From the NCBI GenBank assembly GCA_031550725.1, contig JAVBOH010000024.1:1-56720 (forward strand): DNA of 56,720 nucleotides, given 5' to 3'. Position numbers and translations under genes: made by a program. The stretch comes from UBA946 sp031550725. Its GTDB lineage: Bacteria; Bacillota; Clostridia; Oscillospirales; Ruminococcaceae. This document shows, piece by piece, positions 26,468 to 35,057 of the stretch (position 1 is its first letter; every line of letters starts with the position of its first letter). The notes under the pieces were generated by a model. The model made no database searches. It was not told the origin of the DNA and saw only the letters and a program-made list of their open reading frames with translations.

Positions 26468-27592
26468 TTATTGAACTTTAATCGGAGTATTAACAATTTC
26501 AAAACCTGTAACAACAGTATCATAATTTGTAACTGTATCTTCATCTACACGATACTCATTCAAAACACCAGTACTTTTATATTTCTCATGTTCTCCCATC
26601 GGAACATAAAAGTCATCTGCTGTATTAACAGTAAAGTTGTTAATTTTGATTTCATTCTTATATAAATTAACTGTAACAGTTGATGGTCTGTTATCAAACT
26701 CGTTATGATTGTCGTTAAAAATAACATGTGCTCTCAAAACAACGACCGCAGTATTCTTCATTGTCACAGTGTCATTCACTACACTGTCAATCATCATAAC
26801 ACCGTCATCTGATACTGTAACAGTGTGAGTATCCGTTGATTTTTGATATCCACTTGGAGCTTTTGTTTCAATAAGCTGATAAATACCTGGTAATATTCGT
26901 TCAAATACAGCTTTTCCGTCTGTTTTGCTTTTTGCTGTATATGAATTACCACTGCTTGTTAAGCTAAATTCAGCTCCTGCAAGTGCAGCATTGGACTCGT
27001 CAGTTTTATTAACTGTTAAACTTGGATAAGGAATATTATAAACGTCATATTTTCTTGCTGATGTTCCGTTAATTGTAACATCCTTGTCTTCTCCGATTAT
27101 AACAGTAAAAATTTCTGGAGTAAAATGATATCCAAGAGGTGCAGTAACTTCTCTCATTGTATAAGTTCCAACATATGCCTTTTTGAACGTTACGATACCT
27201 CTTACAGATTTGGCAGTTTCAACAACAATACCATCACTGTTAATTAGCTCAAATTCAGCACCGCTTAAACCAACATGAGAATTAATATCCTTTTTATTAA
27301 ACGAAAACCTAATCGGCATCGGTGGTTTTAAAGCATCACCGAACAGCTTTAGCTTTGACATTAGCATGGATTCAAGCTGTGCAACGGATTCAACAGTATC
27401 CTTTACCGATTCATTTACTTGTAAAATTTCCTCTCTGCTTATATCCTCTATCGCAATAATTTTCTGGATTTTTTTACCTTCCGCATTTAAAACATGAGAT
27501 AAGGCTGCTTGTTCAAGTGAAACAGATTCAATAATATCTGTTATTGCTTGTGAACGCTTTGTATTACTACCTACAATTTTAGGCATACTCAT
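26468..27592 (-). CDS. Cna-B/SpaA-fold protein without export signal, N-terminal domain shared with the next gene
   Basis: 374 residues. The ATG at 27592 has AGGTG in front. Residues 1-88 are a helical domain with the motif QAITDIIESVSLEQAALSHV and a C-terminal KLFGDAL, also found in the 27793 gene. Residues ~95-180 and ~183-265 are two Cna-B/SpaA modules: FSFNKKD...MREVTAPLGYHF...YDVYNIP and LTVNKTD...LIETKAPSGYQ...TMKNTA, with the Lys/Glu/Asn positions for internal isopeptide bonds. A third beta domain ends the protein. There is no signal peptide, LPXTG or membrane anchor, unlike sortase-dependent pilins. Best guess: a spore coat or exosporium component assembled from the mother cell. Confidence 0.85.
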   Translation of the reverse strand: MSMPKIVGSNTKRSQAITDIIESVSLEQAALSHVLNAEGKKIQKIIAIEDISREEILQVNESVKDTVESVAQLESMLMSKLKLFGDALKPPMPIRFSFNKKDINSHVGLSGAEFELINSDGIVVETAKSVRGIVTFKKAYVGTYTMREVTAPLGYHFTPEIFTVIIGEDKDVTINGTSARKYDVYNIPYPSLTVNKTDESNAALAGAEFSLTSSGNSYTAKSKTDGKAVFERILPGIYQLIETKAPSGYQKSTDTHTVTVSDDGVMMIDSVVNDTVTMKNTAVVVLRAHVIFNDNHNEFDNRPSTVTVNLYKNEIKINNFTVNTADDFYVPMGEHEKYKSTGVLNEYRVDEDTVTNYDTVVTGFEIVNTPIKVQ

Positions 27593-27665
27593 ACTAATTC
27601 ACCTATCCTTTTATAAAGTTTCAATGTTAATTCTTCATTCGCTTATTTTGGTATATTTTATAGCT

Positions 27666-27705
27666 ATAAAAAAGGGTGAACTGCAAGCAATCCACCCTTT
27701 TAATC
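27666..27705 (-). terminator. Terminator after the 27793 gene
   Basis: The stem AAAAGGGTG / CACCCTTTT is followed by a T run on the minus strand. It separates the two paralogue genes, so the 26468 gene should have its own promoter. Confidence 0.75.
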
Positions 27706-27792
27706 CAATCTATGATTGCATTTTATTTATCTTTTAATTTTTTACAATAATATGTTTCATATGTTAGAAAACAAATGATGAGATATTATTTT

Positions 27793-28083
27793 TTACGGAG
27801 TTGTTTCACAATCTACCTGAAGAGCATCACCAAACAAACTTAGCTTTGACTGTAAAAGCATTTCAAGTCTTGTTATAGCTTCAACCATACCCTGTACAGA
27901 TTTATTTGCATCAAGAAGTTCATCCGGAGTAATATCTTCAGTAGCAATTATTGCCTGAAGCTTCTCCCCTTCTGCATTTAAAATATGTGAAAGTGCAGTT
28001 TGTTCAAGTGCAACAGACATAATAATATCGGTAATCGCTTGGCAGCGTTCAACGTCACTACCTTCAATAACAGGCATACCCAT
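27793..28083 (-). CDS. Small paralogue of the Cna-B protein's N-terminal domain
   Basis: 96 residues from the ATG at 28083 (AAAGGA upstream; an in-frame TTG before it is rejected). It aligns over its whole length with residues 1-88 of the 26468 product: MGMPVIEG against MSMPKIVG, QAITDII identical, ALSHILNAEGEKLQ against ALSHVLNAEGKKIQ, and SKLSLFGDAL against SKLKLFGDAL; by eye more than half of the positions are identical. Helical, no signal peptide. I associate ALSHILNAEG-type segments with spore-associated proteins of Clostridia and Bacillus, but this is recollection, not a search. It may be the minimal assembly domain. Confidence 0.8.
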   Translation of the reverse strand: MGMPVIEGSDVERCQAITDIIMSVALEQTALSHILNAEGEKLQAIIATEDITPDELLDANKSVQGMVEAITRLEMLLQSKLSLFGDALQVDCETTP

Positions 28084-28327
28084 AATAACATAATTTCCTT
28101 TCAAAATTTAGTTTAGCAAAAATAAATACCCTATGTAAAAAGCACATAGGCTCATTATGATATTGCTAATATTACAATTTATGCCTCTGACCATTAATAA
28201 GTTACAAATTAACTTTTATCACAAAAATATTTTTGTATACCAATTCATATCACGTTGTAAAAACAACAGACATTGTGTTTGTTTTACTATATACTTTAAG
28301 AAAAGAAATTAAATGGAGGTATATATT

Positions 28328-29911
28328 ATGTCTATGTTTTGTTATCAATGCGAGCAAACTGCAAAGGGTAGTGGCTGTACCGTTAATGGTGTGTGCGGCA
28401 AAAATGCAGATACTGCTAATCTTCAAGATATGCTGACTGGTGAACTTATCGGTCTTGCAAGAGCAGTTAATGGCAATGATCCATCAAAAAAATCAAATAA
28501 GCTAATAATTGACGGTTTATTTACAGCAATTACAAATGTGAACTTCAATGATGAAACTATCAGCAAGCTTATTGATGATATCAAAATTGAAAAAGAAAAT
28601 TTCAACCCAAAATGCACATCATGTAATACACCATGTTCAAGAAACGACAGTTATGATATGAATAAGCTTTGGACTGATAATGAGGACATCCGCTCCCTAA
28701 AGTCACTGCTTTTATTTGGTATGCGTGGCATGGCGGCATATGCACATCATGCTTATATGCTTGGAGAAACCGATGAAATTGTGAATGACTTTTTTTATAA
28801 GGGCTTAATGGCAATTGGCGACATTAATGACGCTGATATGCTATTGTCACTTGTAATGGAATGCGGTGAGGTAAATCTAAAGTGCATGGAAATGCTTGAC
28901 ACTGCCAATACAAAAAACTATGGCAACCCTGTGCCGACAAGTGTTAGTACAAATATTGAAGCAGGACCTTTCATTGTTATTTCGGGACATGATTTGCATG
29001 ATTTAAAATTACTTCTTGAACAAACCGATGGTAAGGGAATTAATATCTATACACATAGTGAAATGCTGCCTGCTCATGGTTATCCCGAGCTTAAAAAGTA
29101 TCCTCATTTAAAGGGTAATTTTGGCACAGCATGGCAAAACCAGCAAACTGAATTTGATAATATCCCTGCTCCAATTTTATTTACAACTAACTGTTTAATG
29201 CCTGTTAAATCAAGCTATGCCGATAGAGTTTTTACAACCTCGGTTGTGTCATATCCTGAAATGGTGCATATCGGTGACGACAAGGATTTCACACCTGTTA
29301 TCAATAAGGCATTGGAGCTTGGCGGTTATAGCAAAATGCATGAAATGACAGGAATAAATGGTGGCTCTGTGCTTACAACTGGCTTTGGGCATAATACAGT
29401 TTTGTCCGTTGCCGATAAGGTTATTGATGCAGTTAATGCAGGCGCAATCAAACATTTCTTCCTTGTAGGTGGTTGTGACGGTGCTAAAACTGGCAGAAAC
29501 TATTATACCGAATTTGTAAAGCAAACCCCAGCCGACACAGTCATTTTAACTCTTGCCTGTGGAAAATATCGTTTCAATGACCTTGATTTAGGTGAAATTG
29601 GCGGACTTCCACGTATCATGGATATGGGACAATGCAACGATGCATACAGTGCAATTAAGGTTGCAGTTGCATTATCAGAAGCATTTAAATGTTCAGTTAA
29701 TGAACTTCCGTTAACACTTGTATTATCATGGTATGAGCAAAAAGCAGTTTGCATATTACTTACACTGCTCTCACTCGGTATAAAGAATATTTATATAGGT
29801 CCAAGTTTACCTGCATTTATATCACCGAATATTTTAAATGTACTCGTTGAAAAATTCAACCTAACACCAATCTCAACTGCTGAAAATGATCTAAAGAAAA
29901 TATTAGGATAA
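28328..29911 (+). CDS. hcp: Hybrid cluster protein (hydroxylamine/NO reductase)
   Basis: 527 residues; start ATG at 28328 with GGAGG at 28315-28319 (an earlier in-frame ATG overlaps that site). The N-terminal cysteine motif MFCYQCEQTAKGSGCTVNGVCG is the [4Fe-4S]-binding signature of Hcp. Domains 2-3 carry ligands of the Fe-S-O hybrid cluster (ECGEVNLKC, VGGCDGA, LACGKYRFN, MGQCNDAYSA). Cytoplasmic enzyme reducing NO/hydroxylamine and protecting against nitrosative stress. It is convergent with rubrerythrin and shares a terminator with it. No separate Hcr reductase gene is seen; electrons may come from ferredoxin or rubredoxin. Confidence 0.96.
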   Translation: MSMFCYQCEQTAKGSGCTVNGVCGKNADTANLQDMLTGELIGLARAVNGNDPSKKSNKLIIDGLFTAITNVNFNDETISKLIDDIKIEKENFNPKCTSCNTPCSRNDSYDMNKLWTDNEDIRSLKSLLLFGMRGMAAYAHHAYMLGETDEIVNDFFYKGLMAIGDINDADMLLSLVMECGEVNLKCMEMLDTANTKNYGNPVPTSVSTNIEAGPFIVISGHDLHDLKLLLEQTDGKGINIYTHSEMLPAHGYPELKKYPHLKGNFGTAWQNQQTEFDNIPAPILFTTNCLMPVKSSYADRVFTTSVVSYPEMVHIGDDKDFTPVINKALELGGYSKMHEMTGINGGSVLTTGFGHNTVLSVADKVIDAVNAGAIKHFFLVGGCDGAKTGRNYYTEFVKQTPADTVILTLACGKYRFNDLDLGEIGGLPRIMDMGQCNDAYSAIKVAVALSEAFKCSVNELPLTLVLSWYEQKAVCILLTLLSLGIKNIYIGPSLPAFISPNILNVLVEKFNLTPISTAENDLKKILG

Positions 29912-29924
29912 GTGATACAAAACA

Positions 29925-29972
29925 AAATCAAGCTATTGCACTAAAAATGCAATAGCTTGATTGATTTTTTAT
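29925..29972. terminator. Bidirectional terminator between hcp and rubrerythrin
   Basis: The 15-bp perfect stem AATCAAGCTATTGCA / TGCAATAGCTTGATT (29926-29940, 29948-29962) is followed by T runs on both strands. Confidence 0.9.
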
Positions 29973-29981
29973 ATTATATGC

Positions 29982-30533
29982 TTACTGATAATTTTCAGCT
30001 CTTACAGCAAAGTATGCCTGTGGATGAACACATACAGGACAAATCTTTGGCGCAGTTTCACCGATATGAATATGTCCGCAATTCTGACACTGCCAGATTA
30101 CCTTTTCACCCTTGATAAAAATTGCATCTGTTTCAAGATTTTTAAGAAGTGTGCGGTATCTTTCCTCATGCTCCTTTTCAATCTTACCAACAGCCTCGAA
30201 CAAGAACGCAATGTGGTCAAGACCTTCTTCCTTTGCAGTCTTAGCAAATTCAGCATACATATCAGTCCACTCGAAATTTTCACCATCAGCAGCATCCTTT
30301 AGGTTTTGAGCAGTTGTTGGAACATCACCATCATGGAGAAGTTTAAACCAAATCTTTGCGTGTTCCTTTTCATTCTGTGCAGTTTCCTCAAAAATCTGAG
30401 CAATCTGAACATAACCCTCTTTTTTTGCCTTTGATGCATAATATGTATACTTGTTTCTTGCCTGCGATTCACCTGCGAATGCAGTCATAAGATTTTGCTC
30501 GGTTTTTGTACCCTTAATGTTTTTATCAGCCAT
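29982..30533 (-). CDS. rbr: Rubrerythrin
   Basis: 183 residues, normal length. The N-terminal ferritin-like diiron domain carries the EExxH-type ligands (NLMTAFAGESQARNKYTYYA, EETAQNEKEHAKIW, FLFEAVGKIEKEHEERYR), and the C-terminal rubredoxin-like centre has CQNCGHIH...CPVC. It reduces hydrogen peroxide in anaerobes with electrons from rubredoxin. AGGAGG precedes the ATG. It lies in a stress block with rubredoxin, flavodiiron protein and a PerR-like regulator on the same strand. Confidence 0.97.
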   Translation of the reverse strand: MADKNIKGTKTEQNLMTAFAGESQARNKYTYYASKAKKEGYVQIAQIFEETAQNEKEHAKIWFKLLHDGDVPTTAQNLKDAADGENFEWTDMYAEFAKTAKEEGLDHIAFLFEAVGKIEKEHEERYRTLLKNLETDAIFIKGEKVIWQCQNCGHIHIGETAPKICPVCVHPQAYFAVRAENYQ

Positions 30534-30570
30534 TGTAATTTTCCTCCTAAATTAATCAAAAATTTATTTT

Positions 30571-30598
30571 GTACGGGCGCACAATGTGCACCCGTAAC
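30571..30598. repeat. Palindromic repeat, copy 1
   Basis: ACGGGCGCAC-AAT-GTGCACCCGT (30573-30595), one mismatch between arms. It has the same outer frame (GGGCG...C(G/A)CCC) as the three copies at 33249-33383 but a different inner arm, and lies between the rubrerythrin and rubredoxin genes. Confidence 0.65.
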
Positions 30599-30626
30599 TT
30601 TGTAATGACTTCTTTTGTTTCAGCAA

Positions 30627-30785
30627 TTATTCTGCTGAAAACATATCCTTGCCAACACCGCAAAGTGGGCATACATAATCATCAGGTAAATCCTCAAATG
30701 CAGTACCTGCTGGAATACCATTATCAGGGTCACCGATTTCTGGGTCATAAACATAACCACAAGCGTCGCAAACATACTTTTTCAT
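30627..30785 (-). CDS. Rubredoxin
   Basis: 52 residues, full length for rubredoxin. It starts MKKYVCDACGYVYDPEIGDP and has the second cysteine pair in YVCPLCGVGKDMF, giving the four Cys ligands of the Fe(SCys)4 centre; DNGI..GTAFEDLPDD is the conserved middle. Electron carrier, probably supplying the rubrerythrin next to it and the flavodiiron system. A GGAGG-type site precedes the ATG. Confidence 0.96.
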   Translation of the reverse strand: MKKYVCDACGYVYDPEIGDPDNGIPAGTAFEDLPDDYVCPLCGVGKDMFSAE

Positions 30786-30844
30786 AATTACTACCTCCAT
30801 AAATTTAATTTATATATTTTTAATGATAACTAAAATAACTTGAA

Positions 30845-32695
30845 TTATACCATCTTCTCAAAATCTTCTTTACCATGCTTACAAAGAGGACAAATAAAAT
30901 CGTCTGGCAATTCATCACCCTCATGTACATAACCGCAAATCTTACACACATAACCCTTTGGTGCGTTTTTCTGAACATTGGGCTTTGGTTTAATATGTTC
31001 AAAGTAGTAGCTATATGTCACACTTGGAACATCGTCTAAAATAAACGCCTCAGTTATTTCTGCTATAAATACAGTATGAGTACCATAATCATAAACATCA
31101 ACAACCTTTGCAGAAATCACAGCATTTGTATACTTATTCAAATAGTTTATGCCATTAGAAGACTTTTCAGTATAGTTAATACCTGCAAATTTATCGGTAT
31201 TCTCACCAGTTTTAAAGCCGAACTGTTCAAAAACTTCAAACGGAGTATCAGTTGTCAGCACGGATATATTAAATGTACCCGAATTAACAATCATATCATG
31301 AGTATAATTAATCTTATTAACAGCAACTGAAATTCTCTTTGGGTTGTCAGTGATTTGTGTAACAGTATTGATTATACATCCATTATCCTTGCCGTTGTCA
31401 TTAGCAGAAAGCAGGAACAATCCATATGAAAGCTTGAACATAGCCTCATTTTGAATAACACCAGTTACAGCATCAGCGTTAACATTCGCATTTTTTATAA
31501 CAATCGTATCAGTAATTTGATTCGCCATAGCATCAATTTCATCAAGCTGTGATGGTTTTAACGATGATTTAAGACTTATCATATTTTCAATGAAAGTGAT
31601 GTTTTTGCACTTTTCAAGTTCAGCACGAATAAGCTTACCGCTTGTTGCCGCCCATGAACCATTTTCTATAATTGCAACTGTGCGATTTTGAATATTATGC
31701 GCTGTAAGGTCATGTAAAAATGACTCCATATTCACAAAAATTCCTGCATTATAAGTAGTTGATGCAAATACAAAGTGACTGTACTTAAATGCAGCTGCAA
31801 CAATTTCTGATGCAGGAGTAACGGAAACATCAAACATAACTGTCTTAATTCCCTTTTCATGCAAACAGCACGACAAAATTTCAGCGGTATTTTCAGTGTT
31901 TCCATAAACGGATGCATATGCAATCATAACACCAGTTTCTTCAGGAGTATAGCTGCTCCAATTATCATATTTATCAACAAAATAACCTATATCCTTGCGC
32001 CAAACAAAGCCATGCAGCGGACATATCATGTTGATTTTAAGTCCCGCAGCCTTTTTAAGAAGTGCTTGTACCTGAACGCCATACTTACCAACAATGTTAG
32101 TATAATATCTTCTTGCTTCATCAAGATAATCTCTTGCAAAATCAACTTCATCAGCGAACAATGCACCGTTTAACGCACCAAAAGTTCCAAATGCATCAGC
32201 AGAGAAAAGTATACCGTCAGTCTTGTCATATGATACCATAACCTCAGGCCAATGCACCATTGGTGCCATCACAAAAGTGAACTCATGCCTGCCTGAATTA
32301 AAGGTATCGCCCTCTTTGATAACAACCGCTCTTGAATCAATATCAAAATCAAAAAACTGTTTTATCATACCAAGAATTTTCGCATTGCATATAACCTTGA
32401 CATCAGGATATCTCAAAATCAATCCCTCAAGCGTTGCAGAATGGTCAGGCTCCATATGATGAACTACAACATAATCAAGTGCTCTGCCATCAAGCGCTGC
32501 TGCAACATTTTCAAAAAACACCTTTTCAACTGCCTTATCAACTGTATCAAACAACACCGTTTTTTCGTCATTCAGCAGATATGAGTTATATGAAACACCA
32601 TTAGGAACGGAATAAACACCCTCAAACATTGCAAGTCTGCGGTCATTTCCGCCAACCCAAGTCAAATCATCAGTAACCTTACGAAAACAATACAT
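30845..32695 (-). CDS. Fused flavodiiron protein: beta-lactamase-like diiron, flavodoxin, flavin reductase and rubredoxin domains
   Basis: 616 residues with four modules in line. Residues 1-245: metallo-beta-lactamase-like diiron core with HHMEPDHS, MVHWPEVM, FSADAFG and CPLHGFVW ligands. Residues ~250-395: flavodoxin (IAYASVYGNTENTAEIL). Residues ~405-560: a flavin-reductase-like FMN domain (YGLFLLSANDNGKDNGCIIN, VAVNKINYTHDMI). Residues ~573-616: rubredoxin (YVCKICGYVH...FICPLCKHG). The enzyme reduces O2 to water and/or NO to N2O in the cytoplasm. The extra domains let one chain pass electrons from NAD(P)H or flavin to the diiron site. It lies 15 nt downstream of the PerR-like gene, with AGGAGG before the ATG. 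Confidence 0.95.
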   Translation of the reverse strand: MYCFRKVTDDLTWVGGNDRRLAMFEGVYSVPNGVSYNSYLLNDEKTVLFDTVDKAVEKVFFENVAAALDGRALDYVVVHHMEPDHSATLEGLILRYPDVKVICNAKILGMIKQFFDFDIDSRAVVIKEGDTFNSGRHEFTFVMAPMVHWPEVMVSYDKTDGILFSADAFGTFGALNGALFADEVDFARDYLDEARRYYTNIVGKYGVQVQALLKKAAGLKINMICPLHGFVWRKDIGYFVDKYDNWSSYTPEETGVMIAYASVYGNTENTAEILSCCLHEKGIKTVMFDVSVTPASEIVAAAFKYSHFVFASTTYNAGIFVNMESFLHDLTAHNIQNRTVAIIENGSWAATSGKLIRAELEKCKNITFIENMISLKSSLKPSQLDEIDAMANQITDTIVIKNANVNADAVTGVIQNEAMFKLSYGLFLLSANDNGKDNGCIINTVTQITDNPKRISVAVNKINYTHDMIVNSGTFNISVLTTDTPFEVFEQFGFKTGENTDKFAGINYTEKSSNGINYLNKYTNAVISAKVVDVYDYGTHTVFIAEITEAFILDDVPSVTYSYYFEHIKPKPNVQKNAPKGYVCKICGYVHEGDELPDDFICPLCKHGKEDFEKMV

Positions 32696-32710
32696 TGAAT
32701 AAATCCTCCT

Positions 32711-33082
32711 TTACACACACTTTTTCTTCTGACATTCCTCGCACAAATAATGCAGGCTTATGTCACAGCTAGTAATCTTTATATTATACTTTTCTTCAAC
32801 CTCTTTTTGAATATCTGATACATCAATATCAATAACACCTTTGCACAAATCGCATATCAAATGCTCATGAGGATGAAGATTTTTATCAAAATGGTCAGGC
32901 TCACCTGCCAGCTTAATACGCCTGATATACTTTTCTTTTTCAAGATAATTCAAGCTGTTGTAAATCGTCGCCATGACAATCTGCGGCATTTTTTTCGTTA
33001 CATCATTATATATCTGTTCAGCCGTCAAATGCTCCGACGACATCCTTATACAATCAAGTACAATTTGTCTTTGTATTGTCAT
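32711..33082 (-). CDS. Fur-family repressor, PerR-like
   Basis: A 123-residue Fur-superfamily metalloregulator, somewhat short at the N-terminus. The winged helix (~1-70) contains LTAEQIYNDVTKKMPQIVMA and TIYNSLNYLEKEKYI; the metal domain has HPHEHLICDLCKG and a C-terminal CEECQKKKC, the two structural-zinc Cys pairs. Its position as first gene before the O2/NO-reducing flavodiiron protein, and a PerR-like box upstream, favour peroxide sensing (PerR) over iron (Fur). Autoregulation with its downstream gene is likely. Confidence 0.9.
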   Translation of the reverse strand: MTIQRQIVLDCIRMSSEHLTAEQIYNDVTKKMPQIVMATIYNSLNYLEKEKYIRRIKLAGEPDHFDKNLHPHEHLICDLCKGVIDIDVSDIQKEVEEKYNIKITSCDISLHYLCEECQKKKCV

Positions 33083-33132
33083 GCTGCTTCACACCCCCGA
33101 TACAAAATAATGGTAATTTTAATTTAATCTAA

Positions 33133-33151
33133 ATTTATAATAGTTCTAAAT
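33133..33151. promoter_or_regulatory. PerR-like box upstream of the Fur-family gene
   Basis: ATTTATAA-TAG-TTCTAAAT, an inverted repeat with one mismatch, contains TTATAAT-A-GTTCTAA, close to the PerR consensus TTATAATnATTATAA. About 50 nt upstream of the start; a second, weaker copy follows at about 33146-33161. Confidence 0.6.
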
Positions 33152-33248
33152 CTATAATTAGTTTAACATATATTTTCTTTCTTGTCAAGTGTATTTTTAT
33201 ATTTAACATTTTTCATAATTTTTGTACACATTTAAACATTTACACAAA

Positions 33249-33273
33249 CGGGCGAACACAGTTCGCCCCTACT
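33249..33273. repeat. Palindromic repeat, copy 2
   Basis: GGGCGAAC-ACA-GTTCGCCC, perfect arms, followed by CTAC. Confidence 0.7.
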
Positions 33274-33316
33274 ACCTTGTTTCATCTAAATCTTTATGTT
33301 ATGTGAATGTATTTTT

Positions 33317-33343
33317 GTAGGGGCGATTAGCAATCGCCCCTAA
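33317..33343. repeat. Palindromic repeat, copy 3
   Basis: TAGGGGCGATT-AGC-AATCGCCCCTA, perfect 11-bp arms. Confidence 0.75.
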
Positions 33344-33357
33344 TTTCTCGATTATTT

Positions 33358-33383
33358 GCGGGCGATTAATAATCGCCCCTACA
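33358..33383. repeat. Palindromic repeat, copy 4
   Basis: GGGCGATT-AAT-AATCGCCC followed by CTAC, perfect arms. The rest of the 398-nt gap from 33083 to 33480 holds the PerR-like box and AT-rich DNA with no gene. Confidence 0.75.
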
Positions 33384-33480
33384 TAACAATATTAAGTTTT
33401 AGATTACAAGAGATACTACAAAATTATGTTTTGCAATGAGGTGAAATATATTCGCCAATTTTTTATACTATATTAAATTA

Positions 33481-34329
33481 TTATTCAGAAACAACTTCCC
33501 TTTTATTACGCCTAATCAAGTCAATAAACAAGATAACAGCTATAATAATTAATGGCAGCAGCATAGCTGAAATTACCAAAGCACCGCCTTGTTTAACTTT
33601 ATCAGCACTGCTTTCAGCTATGAACAAGCCTGATAAATTAAAGTTATTATTCATACAATGCATAATTGCTGCTGGCCAAACTGAACCAGTTCTTTTTGTC
33701 AGCCATGTAAGAATTATACCCTCGAAAATGCAGAACACGCACATGAAAATAACATTTAAAATAAAGCTGTCAGTGAATTGATTTAGTCCGCCATATATAG
33801 CAGGTGCATGCCATAATCCCCATATAATACCACCGATTATAAGCGAGCCTGTTATGCCAAATATATTTTCAAGCTTAGGCACTAAATATGCTCTCCAGCC
33901 AAATTCTTCACCACACGTATAAAACGAAATTGGCACAAGAAAAGCTATATTTTGAAATATCATAAGCACAAGTTTATCAGGTGGAAACTCAGTAGAAAAA
34001 CGGTCGAACATGATGTTTCTGTTTAAAACAAAGCCTATAATTAAACCCTCTGCAAGTCCATATACTAATGGAATTATTACAGCTAAAGCATATTTATGTA
34101 AATTACCCTTGAAGTTTGGAGTTAGATAGGACTCATGCATACCCTCTTTTGTGATTATACGTGTAAGTATGTTTGCAATTGCAGGTGAAAACATTGAAAG
34201 GTAATTGAGCATATTACTTAAACCTTCATTATCAATGTTTAGTCTTATTATCTCAAATATCCAACATAATCCGAATGAGAACAATATGAAAATGCCGATA
34301 CGCTTTTTTGTTAAGCTGTTATTTGTCAT
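33481..34329 (-). CDS. CPBP-family intramembrane metalloprotease
   Basis: 282 residues from the ATG at 34329 (GGGG site 9 nt upstream; an in-frame TTG at 34338 is rejected). About eight hydrophobic helices. The CPBP/Abi motif 1 EEFGWR (E141, E142, R146), motif 2 WGLWHAP (H174) and the later MHCMNNN segment form the predicted metal site. Family members cleave prenylated or membrane peptides, and some give bacteriocin self-immunity. It overlaps the upstream permease gene by 11 nt and is the last gene of the GntR-controlled ABC operon, so it may support or protect against the molecule that operon handles. Confidence 0.9.
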   Translation of the reverse strand: MTNNSLTKKRIGIFILFSFGLCWIFEIIRLNIDNEGLSNMLNYLSMFSPAIANILTRIITKEGMHESYLTPNFKGNLHKYALAVIIPLVYGLAEGLIIGFVLNRNIMFDRFSTEFPPDKLVLMIFQNIAFLVPISFYTCGEEFGWRAYLVPKLENIFGITGSLIIGGIIWGLWHAPAIYGGLNQFTDSFILNVIFMCVFCIFEGIILTWLTKRTGSVWPAAIMHCMNNNFNLSGLFIAESSADKVKQGGALVISAMLLPLIIIAVILFIDLIRRNKREVVSE

Positions 34330-35056
34330 ATTCTTCAACCCCTTTCAGATAAAGCTTGCAGGATAAACGGTATGACAGATAAAATAGTGCAACTGCAATA
34401 TATGGTGAAATTGCTGACACAAATAAAAATCCATTCGATACATCCTCACCATCTACTAAGCTCAATATAAAGTCATAAAAGCTTTCAATAGAACCAATGC
34501 GTGAAAGGTCGCCAAATAATGCGTAAACAACAATTATGAGTATTATAAAAATCGCCAACGCAGCCCTATACATACCTCCGACCTTACTGCCAAAACGAAT
34601 TAAGAACGGTATTTCAACTGCATATATAAATAGCTGAAAGTAAAAAAACATGACACATAAGCTAAGTGCACTAAATTCCATTTCTGGAAAAACAGCCATG
34701 TAAATATACTCTAGTGTCATGCACCAAAAAAGCTCGAACAAGCCTAATATCAGGACATAATAGTATTTTGCACCAATCTGCCTTTTTATACCCTGAGGTG
34801 ATGAGGTTATAAAATCTGCCCATTTTTTACGTTCATCCGGCTCAAAAGGTGCAGTCATAAACATACCCATAACAACAAATACCATAGCATAAACCATAAT
34901 GATAAACAATGCTAAAAAGCTATTAAGTCCAGCTTCAGCTGCCGCATCGTCCACTAGTATCATAAAAGGCATACATGAAAGAAGAACTACAGAACAAAAA
35001 AGGATTATCAGATTTTTTCTAAGTATAATAAAATCTTTGTAAATAAGTGACGCCAT
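34319..35056 (-). CDS. ABC-2-type permease subunit
   Basis: 245 residues with about six membrane helices (LIILFCSVVLLSCMPFMILV, FLALFIIMVYAMVFVVMGMF, then four more). The N-terminus MASLIYKDFIILRKNL is typical of ABC-2 permeases of the YtrC/D or BcrB kind. AGGAGGG precedes the ATG; one nucleotide separates it from the upstream permease stop. It pairs with the 35058 product as a heterodimeric channel driven by the ATPase. Confidence 0.85.
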   Translation of the reverse strand: MASLIYKDFIILRKNLIILFCSVVLLSCMPFMILVDDAAAEAGLNSFLALFIIMVYAMVFVVMGMFMTAPFEPDERKKWADFITSSPQGIKRQIGAKYYYVLILGLFELFWCMTLEYIYMAVFPEMEFSALSLCVMFFYFQLFIYAVEIPFLIRFGSKVGGMYRAALAIFIILIIVVYALFGDLSRIGSIESFYDFILSLVDGEDVSNGFLFVSAISPYIAVALFYLSYRLSCKLYLKGVEEYDK

Positions 35057-35057
35057 C

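Noticed and set aside
28150..28310. Specific FNR- or PerR-type site upstream of hcp
   Set aside because: AT-rich half-sites occur, but no convincing dyad or promoter spacing could be fixed by eye.
33249..33383. Palindromes considered as a CRISPR array or tRNA-like structures
   Set aside because: Unequal spacing, variable inner arms, only three copies together, and no cas genes.
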